Source: an uncultured Dysosmobacter sp.
GTDB lineage: Bacteria; Bacillota; Clostridia; Oscillospirales; Oscillospiraceae
Assembly (NCBI GenBank): GCA_934563745.1
Contig: CAKTHE010000013.1
Coordinates: 1-55,882, forward strand
Direction of reading: 5' to 3'
DNA length: 55,882 bases
Each line of letters begins with the position of its first letter. Positions within the stretch are counted from its first letter, which is position 1. This document shows positions 1 to 7,414 of this stretch, piece by piece. Both the position numbers and the translations under genes were made by a program. The notes below the pieces were generated by a model, which saw only the letters and a list, made by a program, of their open reading frames with translations, had not been told where the DNA came from and did no database searches.

Positions 1-330
1 TCCCGGTTGACCTTCGGCGGCCTGGCCGGCATGGGGGATCTGATCGTGACCTGTACGTCCATGCACTCCCGCAACCGCCGGGCCGGGATCCTGATCGGCC
101 AGGGCGCTTCGCCACAGGAAGCGATGAAGAAGGTGGGCGCCGTTGTGGAAGGGTACTACGCTGCGGAGAGCGTACATCAGCTGGCCCGGAGCAAGGGGAT
201 CGAAATGCCCATCTGCCGCTGCGCCTATGAGGTGCTTTACCAGGGGAAGCAGGTGCGTGATGTGGTCGCAGAGCTGATGACCCGCGCCAAAAAAGACGAG
301 CTGGAGCTTGCTTGGATGTATCAGAGCTGA
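1..330 (+). CDS. gpsA: Glycerol-3-phosphate dehydrogenase [NAD(P)+], C-terminal part
   Basis: Only the last 109 codons are present; the 5' part lies outside the window. GpsA reduces dihydroxyacetone phosphate to sn-glycerol-3-phosphate, the backbone for phospholipid synthesis, in the cytoplasm. The visible part is the C-terminal substrate-binding domain. It shows the family block GGLAGMGDLIVTCTS (about residues 6-20 of the fragment), then an S-x-N-R-R segment, and a Val-Glu-Gly stretch followed by the helical tail ending in MTRAKKDE. The reading frame is open from base 1, so nothing suggests a broken gene. A clear terminator follows at 364-400. Homology is confident; the N-terminal nucleotide-binding domain cannot be checked here. 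Confidence 0.93.
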   Translation, partial: SRLTFGGLAGMGDLIVTCTSMHSRNRRAGILIGQGASPQEAMKKVGAVVEGYYAAESVHQLARSKGIEMPICRCAYEVLYQGKQVRDVVAELMTRAKKDELELAWMYQS

Positions 331-363
331 TCCGGAAGCCGGATCTGCAGAGAAAAAACGGAA

Positions 364-400
364 CAGCAGCCGGCCTTTGCGGCCCGGCTGCTGTTTTTAT
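364..400 (+). terminator. Intrinsic terminator after gpsA
   Basis: A 10-bp stem, CAGCAGCCGG (364-373) with CCGGCTGCTG (384-393), is followed by five T and further T-rich sequence. It lies 34 bases after the gpsA stop. Confidence 0.85.
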
Positions 401-445
401 TTTCGGGAAGAAGCGGCCTGGAGCCATGAAAGAGCGGCAGATGCG

Positions 446-479
446 AAAAAAATCCCGAGTCAAAAGACTCGGGATTTTT
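446..479 (-). terminator. Intrinsic terminator after rpmB (works in both directions by sequence)
   Basis: A near-perfect hairpin, AAAATCCCGAGTC / GACTCGGGATTTT with an AAAA loop, is flanked by A-runs on the left and T-runs on the right. On the minus strand it lies 15 bases after the rpmB stop and is followed by T residues. It faces gpsA transcripts from the other side too. Confidence 0.85.
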
Positions 480-493
480 CGGTCGTTATAAAC

Positions 494-682
494 TCAAACG
501 GCCCGGGTAACCTTACCGGAACGCAGGCACCGGGTACAAACATACACATGGCGAGGCGTACCGTTGACAATAGCCTTGACACGTTTTACATTGGGCTTCC
601 AGGGACGATTGGCACGTCTGTGGGAGTGGGAGACCTTGATACCGAAGGTAACGCCCTTGTCGCAAAACTCGCACTTAGCCAT
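494..682 (-). CDS. rpmB: 50S ribosomal protein L28, zinc-binding form
   Basis: L28 is a small structural protein of the large ribosomal subunit. The predicted protein is 62 residues, the usual length. Cys4, Cys7, Cys49 and Cys52 form two CxxC pairs, so this is the zinc-ribbon (C+) version rather than the zinc-free paralogue. The start is the ATG at 682, preceded by AGGAGG at good spacing. An upstream in-frame GTG at 691 overlaps that ribosome binding site and is unlikely to be used. The gene is single, with its own promoter (737-765) and terminator (446-479). It is oriented against its neighbours. Confidence 0.96.
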   Translation of the reverse strand: MAKCEFCDKGVTFGIKVSHSHRRANRPWKPNVKRVKAIVNGTPRHVYVCTRCLRSGKVTRAV

Positions 683-736
683 CCGTTGCACCTCCTTGCT
701 ATGTCAAAATGCAGCCTGTAAACAGGCACGGATAGT

Positions 737-765
737 ATAATAGCAGAAAAAGAAGATAAATGCAA
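737..765 (-). promoter_or_regulatory. Promoter of rpmB
   Basis: On the minus strand TTGCAT (765-760) is followed after 17 bases by TATTAT (742-737), a good housekeeping-type match about 55 bases upstream of the rpmB start codon. Confidence 0.7.
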
Positions 766-833
766 GGGCTAAATTCAAAAAATTCCAATCTCTTTTTCTG
801 CAGACGGAATCGGCCGCACGGCTGCGGAAAGTA

Positions 834-862
834 TTGCGAAAGGGGACAGATTCATATATACT
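834..862 (+). promoter_or_regulatory. Candidate promoter of the hprK operon
   Basis: TTGCGA (834-839) and TATACT (857-862) are separated by 17 bases. The start codon of hprK is about 110 bases downstream, which leaves a GC-rich leader in which I see no recognisable riboswitch. Confidence 0.55.
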
Positions 863-971
863 GATATTGATTAAATTCCGGAGTGCGGCCGCAGAAAACG
901 GCGGCGTTTCCGGTGTGCCGCCGCACGGCTCGGATACCCCGGCGGGATTCGCAAGAGAAAGGAAGAGGACC

Positions 972-1904
972 ATGGCACGAGAAGATGTTCCGAAAATCCA
1001 GGAATTTGCAGAAGCCTTTGAACTGGAGGTTTTGAATCGCGGAAACGATTATGAAGACGCGGTGCTGACCATTCTGGAGGTAAACCGTCCGGGACTGCAG
1101 TTTTCCGGTTTTTTCGATTACTTTGATCCCCGGCGGCTGCAGGTGATCGGCAAGGCGGAATATACCTTCCTGGGCTCTTTGGAGGAAGAGGGACGGAAGC
1201 GGGCACTGGACGATCTTTTTCAGTACGACATTCCGGCACTTGTGATCTGCCGCAATCTGGAATGCTGGCCGGAGTGCCTGCGCAGCGCCCAGGAGCATGG
1301 GCGCACGCTTCTGCGCACCCCCATGACGACCGTGGACTTTACCAGCCAGACGGTGGATTACCTCAACCGGAAGCTGGCGCCGTTTATCACGCAGCACGGC
1401 GTTTTGCTGGATGTTTACGGCGAAGGTGTTTTGATGATGGGGGAATCCGGGATCGGCAAGAGCGAGACGGCCATTGAACTGATCTCCAGGGGCCACCGCC
1501 TGGTGGCGGATGACTCGGTGGAGATCCGGCGGTTTCCCAACCAGCTGGTGGGAACGGCGCCGGAGATCATCCGCCATTATATGGAGCTGCGGGGAATCGG
1601 CGTGATCGACGTGCGCCAGCTGTTCGGCATGCAGGCTGTGAAAAACAGCGCGCAGATCGACATGGTGGTGAAGCTGGAGCAGTGGGACAGCACCAAGATC
1701 TACGACCGGCTGGGCGTGGAGGATCACTATGTGGACATCATGGGGCTTGATATTCCCTGTGTGACGATCCCGGTGCGGCCGGGCCGGAACCTGGCGTGCA
1801 TCGTGGAGGTGGCGGCCATGAACAACCGGCATCGGCGCTATGGCTATAACGCCGCGGAGGAGCTGGTCCGCCGGGTGGACCGCCGGGCGGAAGGTCTGGA
1901 ATAA
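972..1904 (+). CDS. hprK: HPr kinase/phosphorylase
   Basis: HprK phosphorylates and dephosphorylates Ser46 of the phosphocarrier HPr (and Crh where present), linking glycolytic state to catabolite control. The ATG at 972 follows AGGAAGAGG and gives 310 residues, the usual size; the longer open frame from 834 adds an unlikely tail. The Walker A loop GESGIGKS is at residues 157-164. The family His is at 142 and the signature RGIGVIDV at 207-214. The gene starts a same-strand series (ROK kinase, murB, rapZ, yvcK, whiA) with short gaps. No hpr or crh gene is in this window, although crh often follows yvcK-whiA in Bacillus. Confidence 0.97.
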   Translation: MAREDVPKIQEFAEAFELEVLNRGNDYEDAVLTILEVNRPGLQFSGFFDYFDPRRLQVIGKAEYTFLGSLEEEGRKRALDDLFQYDIPALVICRNLECWPECLRSAQEHGRTLLRTPMTTVDFTSQTVDYLNRKLAPFITQHGVLLDVYGEGVLMMGESGIGKSETAIELISRGHRLVADDSVEIRRFPNQLVGTAPEIIRHYMELRGIGVIDVRQLFGMQAVKNSAQIDMVVKLEQWDSTKIYDRLGVEDHYVDIMGLDIPCVTIPVRPGRNLACIVEVAAMNNRHRRYGYNAAEELVRRVDRRAEGLE

Positions 1905-1923
1905 AAAAGAAGGAGGCAGCGGC

Positions 1924-2895
1924 GTGTACGCGGGAATCGATCTGGGCGGCACCAACTTAAAAGTCGGGATCTGCGACGGGGACGGGCACATGCTGGCGGC
2001 GGAGAAGACTCCGGTCCCGGCCTTTGAAACATCCCGCGCCCTGGCGGAGATCCTGACCCGTGCGGTGGAGGCTGCGGCCGGGCGAGCCGGCCTGTCCGCC
2101 GCGGCGCTGCAGGGCGTGGGCATCGGTGTCCCCGGTGCGGTCCGGGGCGGAGAGGTGATCTATACCTGCAATCTGCCGCTGCGGAACGTGCCGCTGGGCC
2201 CCTGGGTGGAAGAGCGGCTGGGCTGCCCGGTCCTGCTGGGCAACGACGCCGACTGCGCGGCCGTTGGGGAATACTTCTGCGGCGCAGGCCGCGGGACACG
2301 GAATTTTATGATCATTACCCTGGGGACCGGGATCGGCGGGGGTATGATCCTGAACGGAGCCTTATACAGCGGAGCCGGCATGGCCGGCGAGGTGGGCCAC
2401 ATGGTGCTGGAGCGGGATGGCCTTCCCTGCAGCTGCGGCCGGCGGGGCTGTTGGGAGGTATATGCCTCGGCCACGGGGCTGGTCCGCATGACGGACGAGG
2501 CGATCCGGCAGGACCCGCACGGGCGCCTTGCGCAGCTGGCGGCCGCGGCCGGCGGGACGGATGCCCGCATCGCCTTTGAGGCGGAGGCGGAGGGAGACCC
2601 GACGGGACAGGCGGTCTGCCGGCGGTATCGGGCGTATCTCGCCGATGGGATCACCAACCTGGTGAACATTCTGCAGCCGGAGGTGCTGGCCATCGGCGGC
2701 GGCATCAGCGCCGAGCGGGAGGAACGGCTGGTGCAGCCCGTGCGGGAGCGTGTGGAGCGGGACTGCTATGCCGCTCACGGCGGCGTCCGGACGCGGATCG
2801 TCCGGGCGGAATTGGGAAATGACGCGGGAATCATCGGAGCGGCGCTGCTGCACCGGCTTCGGGAGACTTGCGGGACAGGGAGGAACAGGCTATGA
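1924..2895 (+). CDS. ROK-family sugar kinase, probable glucokinase
   Basis: A ROK-family ATP-dependent hexose kinase, probably forming glucose-6-phosphate. The GTG at 1924 follows GGAGG at good spacing and gives 323 residues. The N-terminal phosphate loop DLGGTN is at residues 6-11 and the second phosphate loop GTGIGGG at 134-140. The ROK zinc site is complete: His159 in a GEVGH context, then C-x-C-G-x-x-G-C with cysteines 169, 171 and 176, followed by Glu178. No DNA-binding domain precedes the kinase fold, so it is a kinase rather than a ROK repressor. It starts 19 bases after hprK and its stop overlaps the murB start (ATGA). Glucose is the likeliest substrate, but N-acetylmannosamine or another hexose cannot be excluded. 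Confidence 0.88.
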   Translation: MYAGIDLGGTNLKVGICDGDGHMLAAEKTPVPAFETSRALAEILTRAVEAAAGRAGLSAAALQGVGIGVPGAVRGGEVIYTCNLPLRNVPLGPWVEERLGCPVLLGNDADCAAVGEYFCGAGRGTRNFMIITLGTGIGGGMILNGALYSGAGMAGEVGHMVLERDGLPCSCGRRGCWEVYASATGLVRMTDEAIRQDPHGRLAQLAAAAGGTDARIAFEAEAEGDPTGQAVCRRYRAYLADGITNLVNILQPEVLAIGGGISAEREERLVQPVRERVERDCYAAHGGVRTRIVRAELGNDAGIIGAALLHRLRETCGTGRNRL

Positions 2896-3815
2896 GCTGG
2901 CAGTCCGTTTTGGATCAGCGGGTGGAGCGGGAGCTTCCGGATCTTATTTATCAAAAAGAGGTGCCGCTGGCGCCCTATACCAGCTTCCGGATCGGCGGTC
3001 CGGCCCGGCGGCTGGCGTTTCCCGTCAGCAGCGAGCAGCTGGTGCTGCTGGTCAGCTTTGCCTGGGACTGCGGGGCGCGCCCGGTGATCCTGGGCAAGGG
3101 CTCCAACGTTCTGTGTCCCGACGCGGGCGTGGACCGGCTGGTGATCCAGACGGCCCGGGGACTGGATGCCATCACGCCCCAGGAGGACCCCTGTGTGATC
3201 CGGGCGGACTGCGGCGTTTCGCTGCGCCGCCTGGCAGAATATGCGCAGCAGCGGGGATTGACCGGATTTGAATTTGCTCACGGCATTCCGGGCACGCTGG
3301 GCGGCGCCCTCTTTATGAATGCAGGGGCCTACGGCGGTGAAATGAGCCAGGTGACACAGCGGGTCTGGGTGCTGTTTCCGGATGAGGGGATCCGGGTGCT
3401 GGAGCCTGCGGACCTGCGGTTCGGGTATCGCACCAGTGTGCTGGGGACCCGCCCGGAGGCGGTGGCGCTGCAGGCGGAGATCCGGCTGCAGCCGGGCGAT
3501 CCGGAGCAGATCCGTGCCCGCATGCGGGACCTGATGGACCGCCGGAAGAAAAGCCAGCCGCTGGAGTGGCCCAGCGCAGGCAGTACCTTCAAGCGCCCAG
3601 AGGGCTTTTTTGCCGGGACGCTGATCGATCAGTGCGGCCTGAAGGGTCTGGCGGTCGGTGGGGCTCAGGTTTCGGAGAAGCACGCGGGCTTTGTGATCAA
3701 TCGCGGCGGCGCCAGCTGTGCGGACGTCTGCGCACTGATCGCCCAGGTGCAGCAGCGGGTCTATGAGGCCAAAGGCGTTCATTTGGAGCCGGAGGTCCGG
3801 ATTCTTGAAGCATAA
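2892..3815 (+). CDS. murB: UDP-N-acetylenolpyruvoylglucosamine reductase
   Basis: MurB is the FAD- and NADPH-dependent enzyme that reduces UDP-GlcNAc-enolpyruvate to UDP-MurNAc in cytoplasmic peptidoglycan synthesis. The ATG at 2892 overlaps the stop of the preceding kinase and follows a GGGAGG site, giving 307 residues. FAD-binding motifs are visible: YTSFRIGGPA, LGKGSNVL and GIPGTLGGA followed by MNAGAYGGE. The catalytic serine motif SAGSTFKRP is at about 228-236 (Ser231) and the C-terminal LEPEVRIL block carries the catalytic Glu. It lacks the extra C-terminal region of the longer E. coli-type enzymes. Placing it between hprK and rapZ joins cell-wall synthesis with carbon control. Confidence 0.96.
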   Translation: MSWQSVLDQRVERELPDLIYQKEVPLAPYTSFRIGGPARRLAFPVSSEQLVLLVSFAWDCGARPVILGKGSNVLCPDAGVDRLVIQTARGLDAITPQEDPCVIRADCGVSLRRLAEYAQQRGLTGFEFAHGIPGTLGGALFMNAGAYGGEMSQVTQRVWVLFPDEGIRVLEPADLRFGYRTSVLGTRPEAVALQAEIRLQPGDPEQIRARMRDLMDRRKKSQPLEWPSAGSTFKRPEGFFAGTLIDQCGLKGLAVGGAQVSEKHAGFVINRGGASCADVCALIAQVQQRVYEAKGVHLEPEVRILEA

Positions 3816-3877
3816 AAGGACCGCGGGCCCCGGCGGGATCCGTCGGGGCCCGGCGGCCGGGAGAGGGGTGTAAAACC

Positions 3878-4738
3878 ATGGAGATCCTGATTATTTCCGG
3901 TATTTCCGGCGCGGGGAAAAGTAAGGCCGCATCCTTTCTGGAGGATATGGGCTTTTATATTGTGGACAATATGCCGGCGGTCATGATCCTGAAATTTGCC
4001 GAATTCTGCTCCGGCGGGCACGGCCGCTATGACCGGGTGGCGCTGGTGTACGATGTGCGCACGTCCAAGTCATTTACGGAGTTTTTTGAGGTGCTGGATA
4101 AGCTCAAGGCCATGGACTGCACCTGCCGGATGCTGTTTTTGGATGCAGACGCGCAGACTGTCATCAAGCGCTATAAGGAGACACGCCGCCGCCACCCGCT
4201 TTCCAACAATTCCACCTCTCTGGAGGATGCCGTGCGGAAAGAGCAGGAGCTGATGCGCCCGGTCCGGGAGCGTGCGGATTTTGTGATCGACACCTCCCAT
4301 CTTTCCACCGCGCAGCTGCGGGGGGAGCTGCTGCGTCTTTTCGACGCGCGGGACGCCAAGGGCGAGCTGAGCGTAAGCTTGACCTCCTTCGGTTTCAAAT
4401 ACGGGCTTCCCCTGGAGGCGGATCTGGTGTTTGACGTGCGCTTTTTGCCCAATCCCTTTTATGTGGAGGGGCTGCGCCGGAAAACCGGTCTGGATCCGGA
4501 GGTTGCGGACTATGTGTTTGCGTCTGCGCAGGCGGCGGAGTTTATGAAGAAGCTGGAGGACCTTTTAAGCTTTACGCTGCCGCTGTATGCGGAAGAGGGG
4601 AAGACGGTGCTGGTGATCGCGGTGGGCTGCACCGGCGGACACCATCGCTCGGTGGCGGTGACGCATGCCTTGGCCCAGGCGATCCGCGCGGCGGGGTATC
4701 AGGTTTCGGAAAGCCACCGGGACCTGGGCCGCGGCTGA
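3878..4738 (+). CDS. rapZ: RapZ/YvcJ family nucleotide-binding protein
   Basis: RapZ family P-loop protein. In E. coli RapZ binds small RNAs and guides RNase E to glmZ; in Bacillus the homologue YvcJ has nucleotide-hydrolysing activity and a less clear role. The predicted 286 residues match the family. The Walker A loop GISGAGKS is at residues 8-15, and the C-terminal domain has the family block DVRFLPNPF and a late GCTGGHHRSV motif. The start at 3878 follows a GGGAGAGGGG run. It stands 62 bases after murB and just before yvcK, the conserved rapZ-yvcK-whiA order of Firmicutes. Confidence 0.95.
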   Translation: MEILIISGISGAGKSKAASFLEDMGFYIVDNMPAVMILKFAEFCSGGHGRYDRVALVYDVRTSKSFTEFFEVLDKLKAMDCTCRMLFLDADAQTVIKRYKETRRRHPLSNNSTSLEDAVRKEQELMRPVRERADFVIDTSHLSTAQLRGELLRLFDARDAKGELSVSLTSFGFKYGLPLEADLVFDVRFLPNPFYVEGLRRKTGLDPEVADYVFASAQAAEFMKKLEDLLSFTLPLYAEEGKTVLVIAVGCTGGHHRSVAVTHALAQAIRAAGYQVSESHRDLGRG

Positions 4739-4798
4739 GGTGTGCCGGCGTATGTCCGGTGGGGATGCGCACAGCCGGACGTACGGAGAGAGGAGCTT

Positions 4799-5863
4799 AT
4801 GGAGATCAATCGAAGAAGCTATTCCCGGCTGCATGGCCCGCGGATCGTTGCGATCGGCGGCGGAAACGGCCTGTCCACCATGCTGCGGGGACTGAAAAAC
4901 TATACGGAAAATCTGACTGCGATTGTGACCGTGGCGGATGACGGCGGCGGTTCCGGGCGGCTGCGTCAGGACCTGGGGATGCTTCCGCCGGGGGATATCC
5001 GAAACTGCATGGAGGCGCTGGCCAACGCGGAGCCGCTGATGGCGGAACTGATGCATTACCGCTTTCAGGAGGGCTCTTTGGCGGGACAGAGCTTCGGAAA
5101 TCTTTTCCTGGCGGCCCTCAATGGGATCTCGCCCTCTTTTGATGTGGCAGTGAGCCGCATGAGCGAGGTGCTGGCCATTACCGGACGGGTGCTTCCGGTC
5201 ACTACGGCCAACGTGCAGCTGGCGGCGGAACTGGAGGATGGGACCCACGTTTTGGGGGAGTCGCATATCTGCCGCTGCAAGCAGCGGCGCCGGTGCCGCA
5301 TTCGCAGCGTGCATCTGCTTCCGGAGCATCCGGCCGCCCTGCCGGAGGCGCTGCGGGCGCTGCGGGAGGCCGATATGATCGTTTTGGGACCGGGAAGCCT
5401 GTACACCAGCATTATCCCCAATCTGCTGGTGAACGGGATCGTTGAGGCAATCCAGGCCGCTCCGGCCCTGAAGGTCTATGTGTGCAACATCATGACCCAG
5501 GAGGGGGAGACGGAGGGCTATACCGTCTCGGATCATATTGAGGCCTTGTTTCATCATTCGGCGGCAGGGCTTTTCACCCTGTGCCTGACCAATTCCTCCC
5601 CGATCTCTGCGGCGGCGGCAGCACGCTATGCGCAGGAGGGGGCCGAGCGGATCCGCTGTGACGCGGCCCGGTGCGCGGAACTGGGCGTGGAGCTGATCCG
5701 CCGGCCCATCGCAGCGGAGAAAAACGGCTTTGTGCGGCATGATCCGGAGCGCTTGGCCCGGGCTCTTTTGGAGCTGCACGCCGCGCGCAGCGTCCGGATC
5801 GCAGGTGACCATTTTTCGGATCAGAGAAATCGCTACCGGACGGAGTCCGGCCACAAGAATTGA
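4799..5863 (+). CDS. yvcK: YvcK/GlmR-type protein (gluconeogenesis factor family)
   Basis: This family (CofD-like fold) binds UDP-sugars and is needed for normal cell-wall synthesis during growth on gluconeogenic substrates; Bacillus YvcK (GlmR) stimulates glucosamine-phosphate synthesis. The ATG at 4799 follows GAGAGGAG and gives 354 residues. The N-terminal block IGGGNGLSTMLRGLK is at about 17-31, then TVADDGGGSGRLR, and later GPGSLYTSIIPNLLV. One oddity is a short basic, cysteine-rich insert, CRCKQRRRC, just after the GES motif around residue 155, where the Bacillus protein has a shorter non-cysteine segment. The protein is about 35 residues longer than the Bacillus one. Confidence 0.93.
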   Translation: MEINRRSYSRLHGPRIVAIGGGNGLSTMLRGLKNYTENLTAIVTVADDGGGSGRLRQDLGMLPPGDIRNCMEALANAEPLMAELMHYRFQEGSLAGQSFGNLFLAALNGISPSFDVAVSRMSEVLAITGRVLPVTTANVQLAAELEDGTHVLGESHICRCKQRRRCRIRSVHLLPEHPAALPEALRALREADMIVLGPGSLYTSIIPNLLVNGIVEAIQAAPALKVYVCNIMTQEGETEGYTVSDHIEALFHHSAAGLFTLCLTNSSPISAAAAARYAQEGAERIRCDAARCAELGVELIRRPIAAEKNGFVRHDPERLARALLELHAARSVRIAGDHFSDQRNRYRTESGHKN

Positions 5864-5894
5864 GACGGCGAAAAAGGGGGCCGGGAGGGAGCTT

Positions 5895-6794
5895 ATGTCA
5901 TTTTCATTCGATGCAAAAAACGAACTGTGCCGCCTGCCGGTCCAGAGGCTGTGCTGCGCCCGGGCGGAGGCATACGGGATCCTGCTCTACTGCAATACCT
6001 TCAGCAGCACGGAGGTTCGGATCATTACGGAGAATCCAAACTTTGCCGCCCGCCTGCCGAAGCTTTTTCATCGGGCGTTCAACCTGCAGTTTGACCGGAC
6101 GGCCGAAGAGGGAAAGCCCGGAAAGATGATCTTTCAGATCACAGACCCGAAAAAGCTTGCCCGCATGATCAATCAGTTTGGCTATGCGCCGGAGTCGAAT
6201 CTGGTGCTGCATATCAACTTCGGCATTTTGGAGGACGCCTGCTGCCGGGCCGCCTTTCTGCGGGGGGCCTTTTTTGCCGGCGGAAGCAGTACGGATCCGC
6301 AGAAGCGCTATCACCTGGAGCTGACGACGTCGCATTATCAGGTCAGCCTGGAGCTGTCGGCGCTGCTGATGGACATGGGGTTTACGCCGAAGGCGGTGGT
6401 CCGCAACGGCGGATACGTGACGTATTTCAAACAGAGTGAGCATATTGAGGATTTTCTGACGCTGATCGGCGCGCCGGTCGCGGCGATGAAGATTATGAGC
6501 GCGAAAATGGAGAAGGATCTGCGCAACAGCGTCAACCGGCGTCTCAATTGCGATACGGCCAATTTGGACAAGGCGGTGGAGGCTGCCCAGGAGCAGATGG
6601 ATGGAATCCGGAAGCTGATCGCGGCCGGATTGATGGATCAGCTGCCGGACAAGCTGCAGCAGACGGCGTCGCTGCGGCTGGAAAATCCGGAGCTTCCGCT
6701 TTCGGAGCTTGCGGCGGAGTTTGATCCGCCCATCACGAAGTCCTGTCTGAATCACCGCCTGCGGAAGCTGATGGAGCTTTCCCGCGGGCTGTGA
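5895..6794 (+). CDS. whiA: WhiA-family DNA-binding protein
   Basis: WhiA combines an N-terminal LAGLIDADG-like domain with a C-terminal helix-turn-helix. It controls sporulation septation in Streptomyces and influences cell division and chromosome segregation in Bacillus. The ATG at 5895 follows GGGAGG and gives 299 residues. The N-terminal SFSFDAKNELCR start is typical. The middle segment RAAFLRGAFFAGGS matches the homing-endonuclease-like core, and the end, PPITKSCLNHRLRKL, is the family DNA-recognition helix. It starts 31 bases after yvcK, so it is probably co-transcribed. Confidence 0.95.
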   Translation: MSFSFDAKNELCRLPVQRLCCARAEAYGILLYCNTFSSTEVRIITENPNFAARLPKLFHRAFNLQFDRTAEEGKPGKMIFQITDPKKLARMINQFGYAPESNLVLHINFGILEDACCRAAFLRGAFFAGGSSTDPQKRYHLELTTSHYQVSLELSALLMDMGFTPKAVVRNGGYVTYFKQSEHIEDFLTLIGAPVAAMKIMSAKMEKDLRNSVNRRLNCDTANLDKAVEAAQEQMDGIRKLIAAGLMDQLPDKLQQTASLRLENPELPLSELAAEFDPPITKSCLNHRLRKLMELSRGL

Positions 6795-6901
6795 GGCAGA
6801 AAGCGAGCATGCGGGATTTTGGAAGCGGAGACCTGCATTTGGAAAAAAGCCGCGTGCGGCGGCGCTGCAGAATACGAATGAAAAAAAGGGGAGCGGATCA
6901 C

Positions 6902-7357
6902 ATGCATACAAATCGGACGGAACTGGCCCACAGCTATCATCAGAAGGGCTTTAACTGCTGCCAGAGCGTGCTGGCGGCCTTTCACGACTGCACGGGGCTG
7001 AGCGAGCAGGAGAGCTTCAACATCGGCGGCGGATTCGGCGGCGGCGCCGGGACCGGAGAGCTGTGCGGCGCGCTGACCGGGGCGATCATGGCCCTGGGCC
7101 TGCTGACGCCGGTGGATCCGGCGGACCCGGTGGGAAGCAAGAAACGCTCGGTTGCGCTGGCCAAGGAGCTGCAAAAGCACTTTTCGGAGCGTTTTGGCGC
7201 CCTGCGTTGTCAGGACCTGCTGCAGCGGGGCGGCTTTACGCCGGATGAGACGACGCCGGCGGCCAAAGCCCTGGGCCTGACCGGACACTGCGATATTATG
7301 ATCGTTACGGCAGTGGAGCTTTTGGAGCAGATGCTTTCCGAGCGGGAAGCCCGGTGA
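6902..7357 (+). CDS. C_GCAxxG_C_C-family redox-type protein
   Basis: A 151-residue cytoplasmic protein of the cysteine-pattern family C_GCAxxG_C_C, a putative redox-active or metal-binding group common in anaerobes; no biochemical activity is established. Visible features are the early Cys pair GFNCCQSV (Cys19-Cys20), Cys30, a glycine-rich stretch GGGFGGGAGTGELCGALTG typical of the family, and a late R-C-Q-D-L-L segment. The ATG at 6902 follows GGGGAG. Another ATG at 6878 in the same frame lacks a clear ribosome binding site. It lies between whiA and dnaE on the same strand, probably at the end of the hprK series. Confidence 0.8.
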   Translation: MHTNRTELAHSYHQKGFNCCQSVLAAFHDCTGLSEQESFNIGGGFGGGAGTGELCGALTGAIMALGLLTPVDPADPVGSKKRSVALAKELQKHFSERFGALRCQDLLQRGGFTPDETTPAAKALGLTGHCDIMIVTAVELLEQMLSEREAR

Positions 7358-7414
7358 ATCGGACCCGCAGAGCCGGGAGGCAGCCTTTAAGCGGAAAAGA
7401 ACAGGAGATGCGCT

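Noticed and set aside
852..2123. Long minus-strand open frames across hprK, dnaE, queA and other genes
   Set aside because: They are shadows caused by the GC-rich third positions of real genes: no ribosome binding sites, no recognisable domains, low-complexity Arg/Pro/His-rich translations.
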